46,378 nt of DNA from Chloroflexota bacterium (GTDB lineage: Bacteria > Chloroflexota > Anaerolineae > Anaerolineales > Anaerolineaceae). The DNA is taken from assembly GCA_021372725.1 (NCBI GenBank), contig JAJFTV010000072.1, forward strand, positions 1-46,378. Reading direction: 5' to 3'. Below the pieces are notes generated by a model. It was not told where the DNA came from. It was given only the letters and a program-made list of their open reading frames with translations, and ran no database searches. Each line of letters opens with the position of its first letter. Position 1 is the first letter of the stretch. Below, one piece after another: positions 7,397 to 15,412 of this stretch. Position numbers and translations under genes: made by a program.

Positions 7397-8758
7397 ATGA
7401 TAAAAAAGATTTACGAAATACAATCGACTGACGAGTTGGCAATTCTCGTCGGGGTTGACCTGCGTTCAGAAAAACAGTTTCTCACAATGGAAGATTCATT
7501 GGAAGAGCTATCTCTGCTTGCAAAAACAGCAGGTTTGGAAATTTGCTGCGAAACCACTCAACGACTGGAAAAACCAAATCCGGAAACCCTCATTGGTGGG
7601 GGGAAGGTTGATGAAATAAAGATCTTGCTCGACGAAACCGGCGCAAAAATCTGCGTTTTCGATATCGAGCTCAACCCTCGTCATCAAAGAGAACTGGAAA
7701 AAAAGCTGGGGGAAAACATTCGCGTTCTGGATCGCACTGCTTTAATCCTTGATATCTTCGCTCAACATGCCAAAACACGCGAAGGCATTTTGCAGGTTGA
7801 ACTGGCGCAATATGAGTATCGTCTGCCCCGCCTTACCCGCGCCTGGACGCATCTTGCCAGACAGGCAGGCGGCGCTTCAGGCCGTTCTGGCAGTACCGGG
7901 GGTGTTGGCCTGCGTGGACCCGGCGAAACTCAACTTGAAGTGGACCGGCGTGAAATCAACACACGAATATCTGCACTAAAAAAAGACCTTGAGAAGGTGC
8001 GTGAACATCGGCTTCGCCATCGCGTCCAGAGGAAACGCTCCAGAATCCCGATTGTTTCTCTGGTCGGCTATACGAATGCCGGTAAATCCACCCTTCTCAA
8101 TCAAATCTCAGGAGCCGATATTTATACGGCCGATCAATTGTTTGCAACGTTGGATCCCACTACCCGGCGGGTTGAACTTCCCGCCGGCGAACAAATCCTC
8201 ATCACCGATACGGTTGGATTTATTCAAAAGCTGCCCACCCAGCTTGTTGCCGCATTCCGTGCTACTCTGGAAGAGATTTCTGAGTCAGATTTGCTCATTC
8301 ACGTTGTGGATATCAACCATCCCAACGCGCTTGCCCAATGGAAAGCAGTGCAGAATACTCTCACCGAAATCAATGCAGATCACATTCCTGTCATTACTGC
8401 ACTCAATAAAATCGATCTCCTCCCCGATCCTGATAATGCGATCGATACCTTAAAGAGCTTTCAGAATTCCGTTGCCATTTCCGCCAATACAAGGTTTGGT
8501 TTACCTGAGTTACTTGAAAGCATAGAAACCAACTTGTTCAAGAATTTTATACCCATCGATATCACACTGCCTTACACCGAAGGGAATCTCCTCTCTCAAA
8601 TTCATGATTTGGGAATGGTCGAACTTATCGAGCACAATCGCAAGGGAACTCACGTGAGAGCTCGCATCCCTGGCCGTTTGGTTGCCAGCTTTAAACCATT
8701 CCTAAAATCTGGTGATGTCATCGATTTTGGATCAGAAGAAGTGGAATCGGAATCTTAA
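7397..8758 (+). CDS. hflX: Ribosome-associated GTPase HflX
   Basis: This 453-residue protein matches the HflX family in length and order. An N-terminal HflX domain is followed by the glycine-rich linker with GPGETQLE (174-181), then a GTPase domain with G1 GYTNAGKST (224-232), G3 DTVGF (271-275) and G4 NKID (about 336-339). HflX binds the 50S subunit and splits stalled or hibernating ribosomes, particularly under stress. It begins six bases after the aminotransferase stop and has no strong ribosome site of its own, so it is probably translationally coupled. A long hairpin follows its stop codon. Confidence 0.97.
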   Translation: MIKKIYEIQSTDELAILVGVDLRSEKQFLTMEDSLEELSLLAKTAGLEICCETTQRLEKPNPETLIGGGKVDEIKILLDETGAKICVFDIELNPRHQRELEKKLGENIRVLDRTALILDIFAQHAKTREGILQVELAQYEYRLPRLTRAWTHLARQAGGASGRSGSTGGVGLRGPGETQLEVDRREINTRISALKKDLEKVREHRLRHRVQRKRSRIPIVSLVGYTNAGKSTLLNQISGADIYTADQLFATLDPTTRRVELPAGEQILITDTVGFIQKLPTQLVAAFRATLEEISESDLLIHVVDINHPNALAQWKAVQNTLTEINADHIPVITALNKIDLLPDPDNAIDTLKSFQNSVAISANTRFGLPELLESIETNLFKNFIPIDITLPYTEGNLLSQIHDLGMVELIEHNRKGTHVRARIPGRLVASFKPFLKSGDVIDFGSEEVESES

Positions 8759-8759
8759 C

Positions 8760-8805
8760 AGCAAAGACCCAACCTTTCCATCGAAAAAAAGGTTGGGTCT
8801 TTGCT
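8760..8805. terminator. Bidirectional hairpin between hflX and rpmF
   Basis: A perfect 18-base-pair stem (8760-8777 with 8788-8805) encloses a ten-base loop. It begins two bases after the hflX stop and lies 37 bases beyond the rpmF stop on the other strand. The T-run for the plus strand (about 8811-8818) is offset from the stem, so efficiency is uncertain. Confidence 0.75.
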
Positions 8806-8842
8806 CGCAGCTTTTTCTTTCTGCCGCGATCTGATATAAGAA

Positions 8843-9034
8843 TTATTTCTTCTTGCTTTCCTTGCTGATAATTTCGCGGCCCTGGTAGAAACCGCAATTA
8901 TCACAAACCGTATGCGGCAGGCGCATCTCACCGCAATTACTGCATTGGACAAGGTTAATCGCTTGCAACGCATCATGGGCTCTGCGGCGATCGCGACGTC
9001 CTTTTGATAATTTTCTCTTCGGAAGCGGTACCAT
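8843..9034 (-). CDS. rpmF: 50S ribosomal protein L32
   Basis: The 63-residue protein begins MVPLPKRKLSKGRRDRRRAH, the classic L32 N-terminus. It then carries a zinc ribbon of two CxxC pairs (CSNC and CDNC) separated by the GEMRLPHTV segment, as in zinc-type L32. It is a structural component of the large subunit near the peptidyl-transferase exit side. Start choice: ATG 9034, with GAGGAG seven bases upstream; the frame also has a TTG one codon earlier. It is a lone gene here, not joined to the DUF177/plsX genes often found beside rpmF. Confidence 0.97.
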   Translation of the reverse strand: MVPLPKRKLSKGRRDRRRAHDALQAINLVQCSNCGEMRLPHTVCDNCGFYQGREIISKESKKK

Positions 9035-9313
9035 CAAAAATCTCCTCTTGGCAAACCAACCAAAATCACTGCGTGATTATAATAAAAAAGATCGAAAAGT
9101 CAAGCCCTTTGCTTATCAGGCGACGCGTGATTATAACACAAATTGTTGGCAAATTTCCTGGAAACATCTATTTAATCCAATCTCCAAAAAACCGGTTTAG
9201 TGCATCGATTGAGTGGCTTCGAGGCAAGCATTCCGAATTATTTACTCATAAAAGCGTAATCCTCTGTATTTTCCGGCAATCCTTTGCATTTTTCCCTCAC
9301 AGAAAGTACAATT

Positions 9314-10042
9314 ATGGCTATGGAGATTCAATTAGCTGTCGCCAAAATTAACAAGCATGGTACGATGGAGAGTGGTGATACACTCGAATCAGTCGAAAGA
9401 CCCAATGGCGGGCAGACTGTAGTCATGGCAGACGCCCTGGTTGAAAATCACTTTGCCAAGGTCGTTTCTTCGGCTGTTGTACGGACCGTCACCAGTCGAA
9501 TCGCCGAGGGAGTCCGCGATGGGGCTGCGATCCGTGCCGCCTCTGATGCTCTTTTCACCGATCATAATGGGCAAGTCGGGTCATATTTGAATGTCATTTC
9601 TGTGGATTTGCAAACGTGTACAGTTGTGATTTCCAGAAACAATCCAACCCCAACCTATGTCTGTATGCAAGACAGAATTGAAAACCTGTCAGGTGAGTGC
9701 AGTCCGATAGGATTGAGCAGGAATATTAAACCCTCCATCGTTGAAATCCCTCTCGAGGTGGGGTTGACGGTACTGTCTTTTACTGAAGGCTTGATCAAAG
9801 CAGGCCAGAATTCCGGTCTCACCTTTGAACTCGTCACCCTATTGGAATCCCTGCTCGATGAACAGGAACCCTCTGCTCAATCTATTGCAGATACGATACT
9901 TTATGAAGCGATCCGGATGGACAATAACCAGCCCCAGAATGATATGTCACTCGTCGTATTGCGGGTGATGCCGCGTTCAGCCGATTCAATTCGGAAAATG
10001 ATAATCCACCTGCCCTATGGTCAACCGGATTGTCCGTGTTAA
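9314..10042 (+). CDS. SpoIIE/RsbU-type PP2C-like phosphatase, possibly degenerate
   Basis: From ATG 9314 the protein has 242 residues and consists almost only of a SpoIIE-like domain. The opening (AVAKINKHGTMESGDTLE), the MADA segment after a beta strand and the closing NDMSLVVLRV follow a SpoIIE-family group I associate with Chloroflexota, although I cannot confirm that link here. SpoIIE-family enzymes dephosphorylate anti-sigma-factor antagonists. The usual DG of the first metal site appears as DA, and the final DD as ND, so metal binding and activity may be altered. No kinase, antagonist or sigma partner is adjacent. ATG 9320 is an alternative start; neither has a strong ribosome site. It lies just upstream of secD, which has its own promoter. 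Confidence 0.7.
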   Translation: MAMEIQLAVAKINKHGTMESGDTLESVERPNGGQTVVMADALVENHFAKVVSSAVVRTVTSRIAEGVRDGAAIRAASDALFTDHNGQVGSYLNVISVDLQTCTVVISRNNPTPTYVCMQDRIENLSGECSPIGLSRNIKPSIVEIPLEVGLTVLSFTEGLIKAGQNSGLTFELVTLLESLLDEQEPSAQSIADTILYEAIRMDNNQPQNDMSLVVLRVMPRSADSIRKMIIHLPYGQPDCPC

Positions 10043-10068
10043 TAAATTAACATTAATAAAGTGAACCC

Positions 10069-10097
10069 TCTTTAGAAAAATAACAATGCGGTATAAT
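10069..10097 (+). promoter_or_regulatory. Promoter of secD-secF
   Basis: A perfect -10 TATAAT (10092-10097) lies 17 bases from a poor -35 (TCTTTA, 10069-10074). The start would be near 10104. The leader contains a small GC-rich hairpin (10107-10122) before the GGAGGAGA ribosome site at 10137-10144. Confidence 0.55.
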
Positions 10098-10149
10098 AGT
10101 CGCGCCGCCAGCCAGGGCTGGCATTTGCTTGTATCGGAGGAGAGAACGC

Positions 10150-11547
10150 ATGCGTGATCGCTATTTGAGAATCATCATCATCATAATCCTGGTCGCTGTG
10201 GGAATATGGATCAATATTCCGACTGATCAAGGATTGAAAATCGGCGACTTCGAAAGATCTCTTGATGTCGTACTTGGTCTCGACCTGCAGGGTGGTTTGC
10301 AGGTATTGTTGGAAGTTCCTGAAGGATTTGAATCCACTACCCAGGATCTTGAAGTAGCCCGCCAAATACTTGAAAACCGAGCCAATGGTTTGGGTGTAAG
10401 TGAGGTTGTTTTCCAGGTCGCCGGCTCACGCCGCATTCTGGGTGAATTTCCCGGGCTTACCGATACCAGCCAGGTTGTGGATGTGTTGAAGACGACCGGC
10501 CAGCTTGAATTTGTCGATCTTGGTGACACCCCCCTCAACATCGGGACTGAGATACAGACCGACCTGGGCAGTACCTCTGTATCCGGAGAAACAGCTACCC
10601 CAACCGCCACATCTGAAATCAGCCCCACAGGCGGGGACTTGCAGAATGGGGCTACTGCTCAAGATACGACCCCCCAGATTTATCATACAATCATAACCGG
10701 AGACCAACTGAAGAATATCCTGGTCAAAAATGATCCTACTTTCGGATACTATGTAACCTTCGAGCTTGATCCGGAAGGCACCCAGATATTCGGCGACTTC
10801 ACCACCAACAATATTGGCAAGTACCTGGCAATTGTGCTGGATAAAAAAGTCATCTCCTCGCCAAGTATTGATGATTCAATTACCGGCGGCGAAGTGATGA
10901 TCAAGGGCAGCTTCACTTACGATAGCGCGAATGCCCTTGCCGTCCAGCTTCGCTATGGTTCTCTCCCCATTCCATTGGAAGAAGTGGAAACCCGCGTGAT
11001 CGGGCCAACGCTTGGCGAAGATTCCCTGAACAAAAGCCTGATCGCCGGCGTGATTGGTTTTATTATCATTGCGTTGTTCATGCTCATCTACTACCGGCTC
11101 CCCGGAGCAATAGCCATTCTGGCAATTCTTGTATATGGTTTGATCACAATCACCATTTATAAGTTGATCCCCGTCACCCTTACACTCCCGGGTATCGCAG
11201 GTTTACTATTGGGTATCGGCGGCGCGTTGGATGCAAATATTCTCATCTTCGAAAGATTAAAAGAAGAGCTTCGAAGTGGAAGAAAAATGGGACAGGCACT
11301 TGATCTGGCCTGGAAACGCGCCTGGCCTTCAATTCGCGACTCAAATGCTGCCACGCTGATAACGAGTATAATTCTGTTTATTTTTGGCTCATCTTATGGC
11401 GCCAGCACTGTAAAAGGTTTTGCGCTTACCTTGTTCCTGGGTGTTATTGTCAGTTTATTCAACGCATCTGTGGTAACCAGAACATTCTTGAACGAAATAT
11501 TAAATGCGCTCAATATTACCAATTTTAAGCGCTGGTTTGGAATATAA
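10150..11547 (+). CDS. secD: Protein translocase subunit SecD
   Basis: The 465-residue protein has an N-terminal membrane helix, the D1 motif GLDLQGGLQVLLEV, a large periplasmic-side domain and five C-terminal helices with the conserved LGIGGALDANILIFER segment (usually GMAVDAN). It works with SecF, using the proton gradient to pull exported proteins out of SecYEG. Start choice: ATG 10150, with GGAGGAGA just upstream, rather than an earlier in-frame start. A Thr/Ser/Pro-rich, low-complexity insert of about 40 residues (around 140-180) interrupts the extracytoplasmic domain. secF follows after 12 bases. Confidence 0.97.
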   Translation: MRDRYLRIIIIIILVAVGIWINIPTDQGLKIGDFERSLDVVLGLDLQGGLQVLLEVPEGFESTTQDLEVARQILENRANGLGVSEVVFQVAGSRRILGEFPGLTDTSQVVDVLKTTGQLEFVDLGDTPLNIGTEIQTDLGSTSVSGETATPTATSEISPTGGDLQNGATAQDTTPQIYHTIITGDQLKNILVKNDPTFGYYVTFELDPEGTQIFGDFTTNNIGKYLAIVLDKKVISSPSIDDSITGGEVMIKGSFTYDSANALAVQLRYGSLPIPLEEVETRVIGPTLGEDSLNKSLIAGVIGFIIIALFMLIYYRLPGAIAILAILVYGLITITIYKLIPVTLTLPGIAGLLLGIGGALDANILIFERLKEELRSGRKMGQALDLAWKRAWPSIRDSNAATLITSIILFIFGSSYGASTVKGFALTLFLGVIVSLFNASVVTRTFLNEILNALNITNFKRWFGI

Positions 11548-11559
11548 GGAGCGATAAAA

Positions 11560-12480
11560 ATGCTTGATATCCTGGGAAAACGATATACTTTCTTTCTAAT
11601 TTCTTTGGTGATCATTGTACCTGGTTTGATTATTCTCATAATCTATGGAATGCCATTTTCCATTGATTTCACCGGCGGAAGTTTTCTGGAACTACAGTTT
11701 GAGACCGGAAAACTCCTCACCTCGGATCAGGTCCTGTCAATTTATGAAAATAACGGCATCGGCGATGTGCAGGTACAAACTTCCGGGGACAATATTCTCA
11801 TCATTCGGTCACAATTCATGGAAGAATCAACGCGTAGTCAAATCGTCACCGAAATGGCAGCTCTTTCGGGGAGTACCATTGTGGTTCGACGTTTTGATAG
11901 CGTTGGGCCCTCTATCGGGCGTGAAGTAACGTCCCAGGCAGCCTTGGCCGTTGCGATTGCCGCCCTGGGTGTGATTATTTACATCACTTTTGCCTTCCGC
12001 GGCGTTCAGCATGCTGCGCGTTATGGTATTTGTGCCATTATTGCCATGCTGCATGATATTTTGGTCTTGCTAAGCGTTACGGCAATCGGTGGGAAATTCT
12101 TCGGATGGGAATTTGATACTCTCTTTTTGACAGCCTTCCTGACCGTCATCGGTTTTTCCGTACAAGACAAGATTGTGGTGTTTGACAGAATCAGGGAAAA
12201 CTCAAACATCTTTCGCCGAATTTCCTTTGAAAAACTGGCGAATCACTCCATCGTCCAGACACTTGGACGATCCATCAACACCCAGTTAATGACATCGGAA
12301 TTTTTACTGCTATCCCTGGCATTATTTGGAGGAACAACTTTACGTGATTTCTCCATCGTGATGTTGATCGGGTTGTTTATGGGTACCTACTCGTCCATAT
12401 TTATCGCTGCACCTGTCCTCGTCATCTGGGAAAACAAGGAGTGGCAAAACTGGTTTAAGACTCGCAAAACTGCCAGCTAA
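11560..12480 (+). CDS. secF: Protein translocase subunit SecF
   Basis: The 306-residue protein has six predicted membrane helices. It carries the SecF signature FTGGSFLELQFE after helix 1 and GFSVQDKIVVFDRIREN in helix 4-5 (usually GYSINDTVVVFDRIREN). It forms the SecDF complex with the upstream gene, and the AAGGAG site lies eight bases before the ATG. A strong terminator follows within ten bases of the stop, so secD-secF is a two-gene operon; yajC is not adjacent. Confidence 0.97.
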   Translation: MLDILGKRYTFFLISLVIIVPGLIILIIYGMPFSIDFTGGSFLELQFETGKLLTSDQVLSIYENNGIGDVQVQTSGDNILIIRSQFMEESTRSQIVTEMAALSGSTIVVRRFDSVGPSIGREVTSQAALAVAIAALGVIIYITFAFRGVQHAARYGICAIIAMLHDILVLLSVTAIGGKFFGWEFDTLFLTAFLTVIGFSVQDKIVVFDRIRENSNIFRRISFEKLANHSIVQTLGRSINTQLMTSEFLLLSLALFGGTTLRDFSIVMLIGLFMGTYSSIFIAAPVLVIWENKEWQNWFKTRKTAS

Positions 12481-12487
12481 ATTTTCC

Positions 12488-12519
12488 AGGTTCTGGAAGA
12501 AATTCCAGAACCTTTTTTA
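12488..12519 (+). terminator. Rho-independent terminator of secDF
   Basis: An 11-base-pair stem, AGGTTCTGGAA (12488-12498) with its complement (12503-12513), closes a GAAA loop. It is followed directly by six further T residues, an excellent intrinsic terminator. Confidence 0.92.
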
Positions 12520-12600
12520 TTTCTGTTCGAACACAAGTTCGGTTCGTATTTATGATTTACTGAAAACTCAAATAAAATCAATTTACATGGAGACAGATTT

Positions 12601-13635
12601 ATGAAACGAGAGGCAGTTCTAATTACCGGTGCAAATGGGGAAATCGGACATGGTTTGATAGATTATTTACAGCAGAAATGTGATTTTGATATTATTGCAA
12701 TGGATATTCAACCGCTGGATGAAAGTCTGTCAGCTTATTGCCATCAATTCATCCAGGGAAATATTCTTGATGTAAAGTTGTTAAATGAAATTGCCAATCA
12801 GTATCCAATCCGAACTGTTTATCATCTTGCATCCTTGCTTTCCACAGGCGCTGAAAAAAACCCCGAGCTGGCTCATAACGTCAATGTAAATGGAACCTTC
12901 AATCTTCTCAAAATGGCAGATATACTGGGTGAAAAATCTGGCGTAGCCACCAAATTCATTTACCCCAGCTCCATTGCTGCTTATGGCTTGCCAGGAATCA
13001 AAGAAAAAATGTCGGCCGGGAAGGTTACAGAAGATCAGTACATTTCCTCTACCATAACCTTGTACGGTATCAATAAACTTTATTGTGAAAACCTGGGCCG
13101 CTATTTTATGGATTATTACGGACAGATCCAACCTGAAGGAGCTCGAAAGAACGTGGATTTCAGGGCAGTGCGCTTTCCGGGTCTGATCAGTGCCATTACC
13201 TTACCCACAGGTGGAACCACTGATTATGGCCCTGAAATGATCCATGCAGCAGCACAAAATAAACCCTATGCCTGCTTTGTTCGCCCTGATACCCGGCTTC
13301 CTTTTATGGTGATGCCAGATGCCATTAAGTCACTGATCTTGCTCGAAGCAGCTCCGAAAGCATCATTAACCCAAACAGTATACAATGTTACCAGTTTCAG
13401 CCCCACCGCTCAGGAATTGGTAGATATTGTCAAAGGTGCATTTCCTGACGCACAAATTGCGTATAAAGTAGATGAAAGTCGTCAAAGATTTGTGGATACC
13501 TGGCCGGTAGATATTGATGATTCCGCTGCTCGCCGTGATTGGGGTTGGGCACCGGAATATGATCAGGATCGGGCTTTTTATGAACTCCTCATCCCGGCGG
13601 TCAAGCAGCGTTACGGAACAAAAATCGGCCATTGA
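12601..13635 (+). CDS. SDR-type L-threonine 3-dehydrogenase-like epimerase
   Basis: The 344-residue extended SDR has the NAD-binding GANGEIG (10-16), a YPSSIAAYG strand with the catalytic Ser (about 123-124), and the catalytic pair Tyr155/Lys159 in YGINK. Features such as FRAVRFPGLIS, the PTGGTTDY segment and the LPFMVMPDA stretch are those I associate with the SDR family of threonine 3-dehydrogenases, which oxidise L-threonine to 2-amino-3-ketobutyrate. A nucleotide-sugar epimerase is the main alternative; the C-terminal segments fit threonine dehydrogenase better. GGAG lies about nine bases before the ATG. No 2-amino-3-ketobutyrate CoA-ligase gene is adjacent. Confidence 0.8.
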   Translation: MKREAVLITGANGEIGHGLIDYLQQKCDFDIIAMDIQPLDESLSAYCHQFIQGNILDVKLLNEIANQYPIRTVYHLASLLSTGAEKNPELAHNVNVNGTFNLLKMADILGEKSGVATKFIYPSSIAAYGLPGIKEKMSAGKVTEDQYISSTITLYGINKLYCENLGRYFMDYYGQIQPEGARKNVDFRAVRFPGLISAITLPTGGTTDYGPEMIHAAAQNKPYACFVRPDTRLPFMVMPDAIKSLILLEAAPKASLTQTVYNVTSFSPTAQELVDIVKGAFPDAQIAYKVDESRQRFVDTWPVDIDDSAARRDWGWAPEYDQDRAFYELLIPAVKQRYGTKIGH

Positions 13636-13666
13636 GTACCCGGTACACCACTCACCACATTATCAA

Positions 13667-13894
13667 TTGACGGCACAAACCCAGTCAGCGTCATGGCCTG
13701 AAACCAGTTTGACTTCTGATCAACGTGAAGATACACGAAACGAAGAATATACAATCACTTTCGAAGAGGGAAACGATATTTATTCCTATACCACAAACGG
13801 CTATTTGGAATATCTCGAATTTACTCCCGGGAGCAAATGGCTTTTATCAGTGAATGCCTTTGGAAAAATCACCGATCTGCAATCCGCAGATTGA
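13667..13894 (+). CDS. Short coding remnant or small hypothetical protein
   Basis: Between the epimerase stop and the convergent glycerate kinase, a frame that ends at TGA 13894 has convincing protein character. It reads TITFEEGNDIYSYTTNGYLEYL then GSKWLLSVNAFGKITDL, which looks like a small beta-rich domain. No ATG exists in frame after the epimerase. TTG 13667 or 13709 are the only starts, and neither has a ribosome site. The frame stays open backwards into the epimerase gene, but there only as a shadow. I think this is either a small gene with an unusual start or the 3' end of a larger exported or zinc-ribbon protein whose front has been lost. The function is unknown. Confidence 0.4.
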   Translation: MTAQTQSASWPETSLTSDQREDTRNEEYTITFEEGNDIYSYTTNGYLEYLEFTPGSKWLLSVNAFGKITDLQSAD

Positions 13895-13902
13895 AAAATA
13901 TC

Positions 13903-15270
13903 TTAATAGGCAAACATGAAACAAATATCATTCACATTTGTTCCCGTTGGCCCAGTGATAATGGAAGCTCCCAGGTTCCTGAAATAATGCCAGGAGTCAT
14001 TGTTTGCCAGGTAAATTTCAGGATCCAGGGATAATCCAAGGCCCTTATAGTACGTGTTTCCGGTGACCACAGCGCCGGCAGCATCCGTAGGCCCATCCTC
14101 ACCGTCTGTGGCGATGGGCATAAAAGCAACGTTACGTAATCCAGCCAATTCCTTCACTGCTCCCAAAGCCATTTCCTGATTACGCCCCCCCAAACCTCTA
14201 CCCCGTATACGTCCCGTTGTTTCACCACCGGCGATTATACAAGCCGGTCTTTTTATTGGATTCCCTGTTTCAGCAATTTCCCTTAATATCGATGAAAGAA
14301 ATATCCCCGCGTTTCTTGCCTCTCCATGCAAGGATGACGTCAACAACAAAGAGTTGAAACCAAGATCCCTGCTTTTTTGCAAAGCAGCTCTGCATGCCTG
14401 GCGGTTGTCGCCAACAATCAAATGATCCACCTTTTGCAAGAATTGGCTGCCGGCTTTAACCGTTTCGGGTACCCCCCCTTCCATTCCTTTTCGAAGATAC
14501 TGTCTTACGGGCTCAGAAATTTTTTCGGCAAGCCCATATCGCTGGATAATTTTCCAGGCATCCAGAAACGTACTTTCATCAGCAACGGTCGGTCCGGATG
14601 CAATGATCTCAAGAGGGTTCCCAATCACATCAGAAAGAATCAGGGCCATTATTTGAGCAGGAAAAAGCAGTCTTGCCAAACCACCCCCTTTTATAAGATC
14701 CAGATGCTTCCGGATGGTATTCATCTCATTGATCGTGGCGCCGCATTCCAAAAGCAAACCGGTTGTGATCTGTAAATCGAAAAGTGACAAACCTTCGGCG
14801 GGAAGTGTCATCAATGCAGATCCACCACCCGTAACAAGACAGATCACAAGATCTTTCTCTGTAATAATATGAGTAAAATCAGCCAGGGCTATGCTGCTTT
14901 CTATACTCTCATCACCAGGAACAGGATGATTACCTCGCTTGACAAGTACTTTGCCGGCTGGTTCGCATTCATAATTATCATGCTTGGTGATTACCAATCC
15001 ACCGGTAATTCGTTCTCCCAGAATCTGATTCAATCCATTGACCAAACCCGCAGCAGCTTTTCCTGCGCCAACGATATAAATGTTTTCGATTTCTGAGAGA
15101 TCGTAGGCCTTGCTTTCACCAAAAATCAATTTTTGTCCATCTTTACGAACATGCTGGAAAATTATTTTCTGTGGATTCACAGATTGAAGAGAGGAATTGA
15201 TAATTTCCCAAAATTCATCTGGAAATTCGTTTTGCATAACAGGGGAAATTAATCTATAATTCATATTCAT
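13903..15270 (-). CDS. Glycerate 2-kinase (MOFRL family)
   Basis: The 455-residue protein has the two-domain DUF4147-MOFRL layout: VGAGKAA and TGGGSALM in the first domain, then GGRNQEMALG, ATDGEDGPTDAAGAV and TGPTGTNVND in the MOFRL domain. This family phosphorylates D-glycerate to 2-phosphoglycerate with ATP, feeding serine or glyoxylate carbon into lower glycolysis. Some members were once annotated as hydroxypyruvate reductase (TtuD). The gene stands alone and faces away from the acyl-CoA synthetase gene across a 142-base gap with an A/T-rich palindrome. Confidence 0.92.
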   Translation of the reverse strand: MNMNYRLISPVMQNEFPDEFWEIINSSLQSVNPQKIIFQHVRKDGQKLIFGESKAYDLSEIENIYIVGAGKAAAGLVNGLNQILGERITGGLVITKHDNYECEPAGKVLVKRGNHPVPGDESIESSIALADFTHIITEKDLVICLVTGGGSALMTLPAEGLSLFDLQITTGLLLECGATINEMNTIRKHLDLIKGGGLARLLFPAQIMALILSDVIGNPLEIIASGPTVADESTFLDAWKIIQRYGLAEKISEPVRQYLRKGMEGGVPETVKAGSQFLQKVDHLIVGDNRQACRAALQKSRDLGFNSLLLTSSLHGEARNAGIFLSSILREIAETGNPIKRPACIIAGGETTGRIRGRGLGGRNQEMALGAVKELAGLRNVAFMPIATDGEDGPTDAAGAVVTGNTYYKGLGLSLDPEIYLANNDSWHYFRNLGASIITGPTGTNVNDICFMFAY

Positions 15271-15327
15271 TGATGTAATAAAAATCCGGCAAATAGATGA
15301 CTAAAGACAAATACATATCAGGCTTAA

Positions 15328-15342
15328 TTGATTTAAAATCAA
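15328..15342. promoter_or_regulatory. A/T-rich perfect palindrome, possible operator
   Basis: TTGATTTAAAATCAA has perfect seven-base arms around a central A. It sits between the divergent glycerate kinase and acyl-CoA synthetase genes. A weak plus-strand promoter (TTAATT at 15324-15329, TATATT at 15348-15353) would overlap it, as a repressor site would. The regulator is not in the window. Confidence 0.4.
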
Positions 15343-15412
15343 CTCAATATATTTTGGATAACCAATCATATCACATTGAATTGATTGATATTTTTCCATG
15401 GGAGATTGAAAA

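Noticed and set aside
7128..7442. Minus-strand frame spanning the aminotransferase/hflX junction
   Set aside because: Crosses two well-supported plus-strand genes and has no recognisable protein character.
9275..9288. Third sigma-54-like site upstream of the SpoIIE-like gene (CGGCAATCCTTTGCA)
   Set aside because: GG and GC are nine bases apart, not ten; this spacing normally abolishes sigma-54 binding.
9035..9313. Gap between rpmF and the SpoIIE-like gene inspected for RNA genes
   Set aside because: No tRNA fold, terminator or coding frame could be supported.
10111..10125. GG-N10-GC site in the secD leader
   Set aside because: The -24 block reads AGGGCT rather than TGGCA, and a perfect TATAAT lies just upstream.
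12528..12541. CGAAC-ACAA-GTTCG inverted repeat upstream of the epimerase gene
   Set aside because: Only five-base arms; likely chance, and no promoter overlaps it closely.
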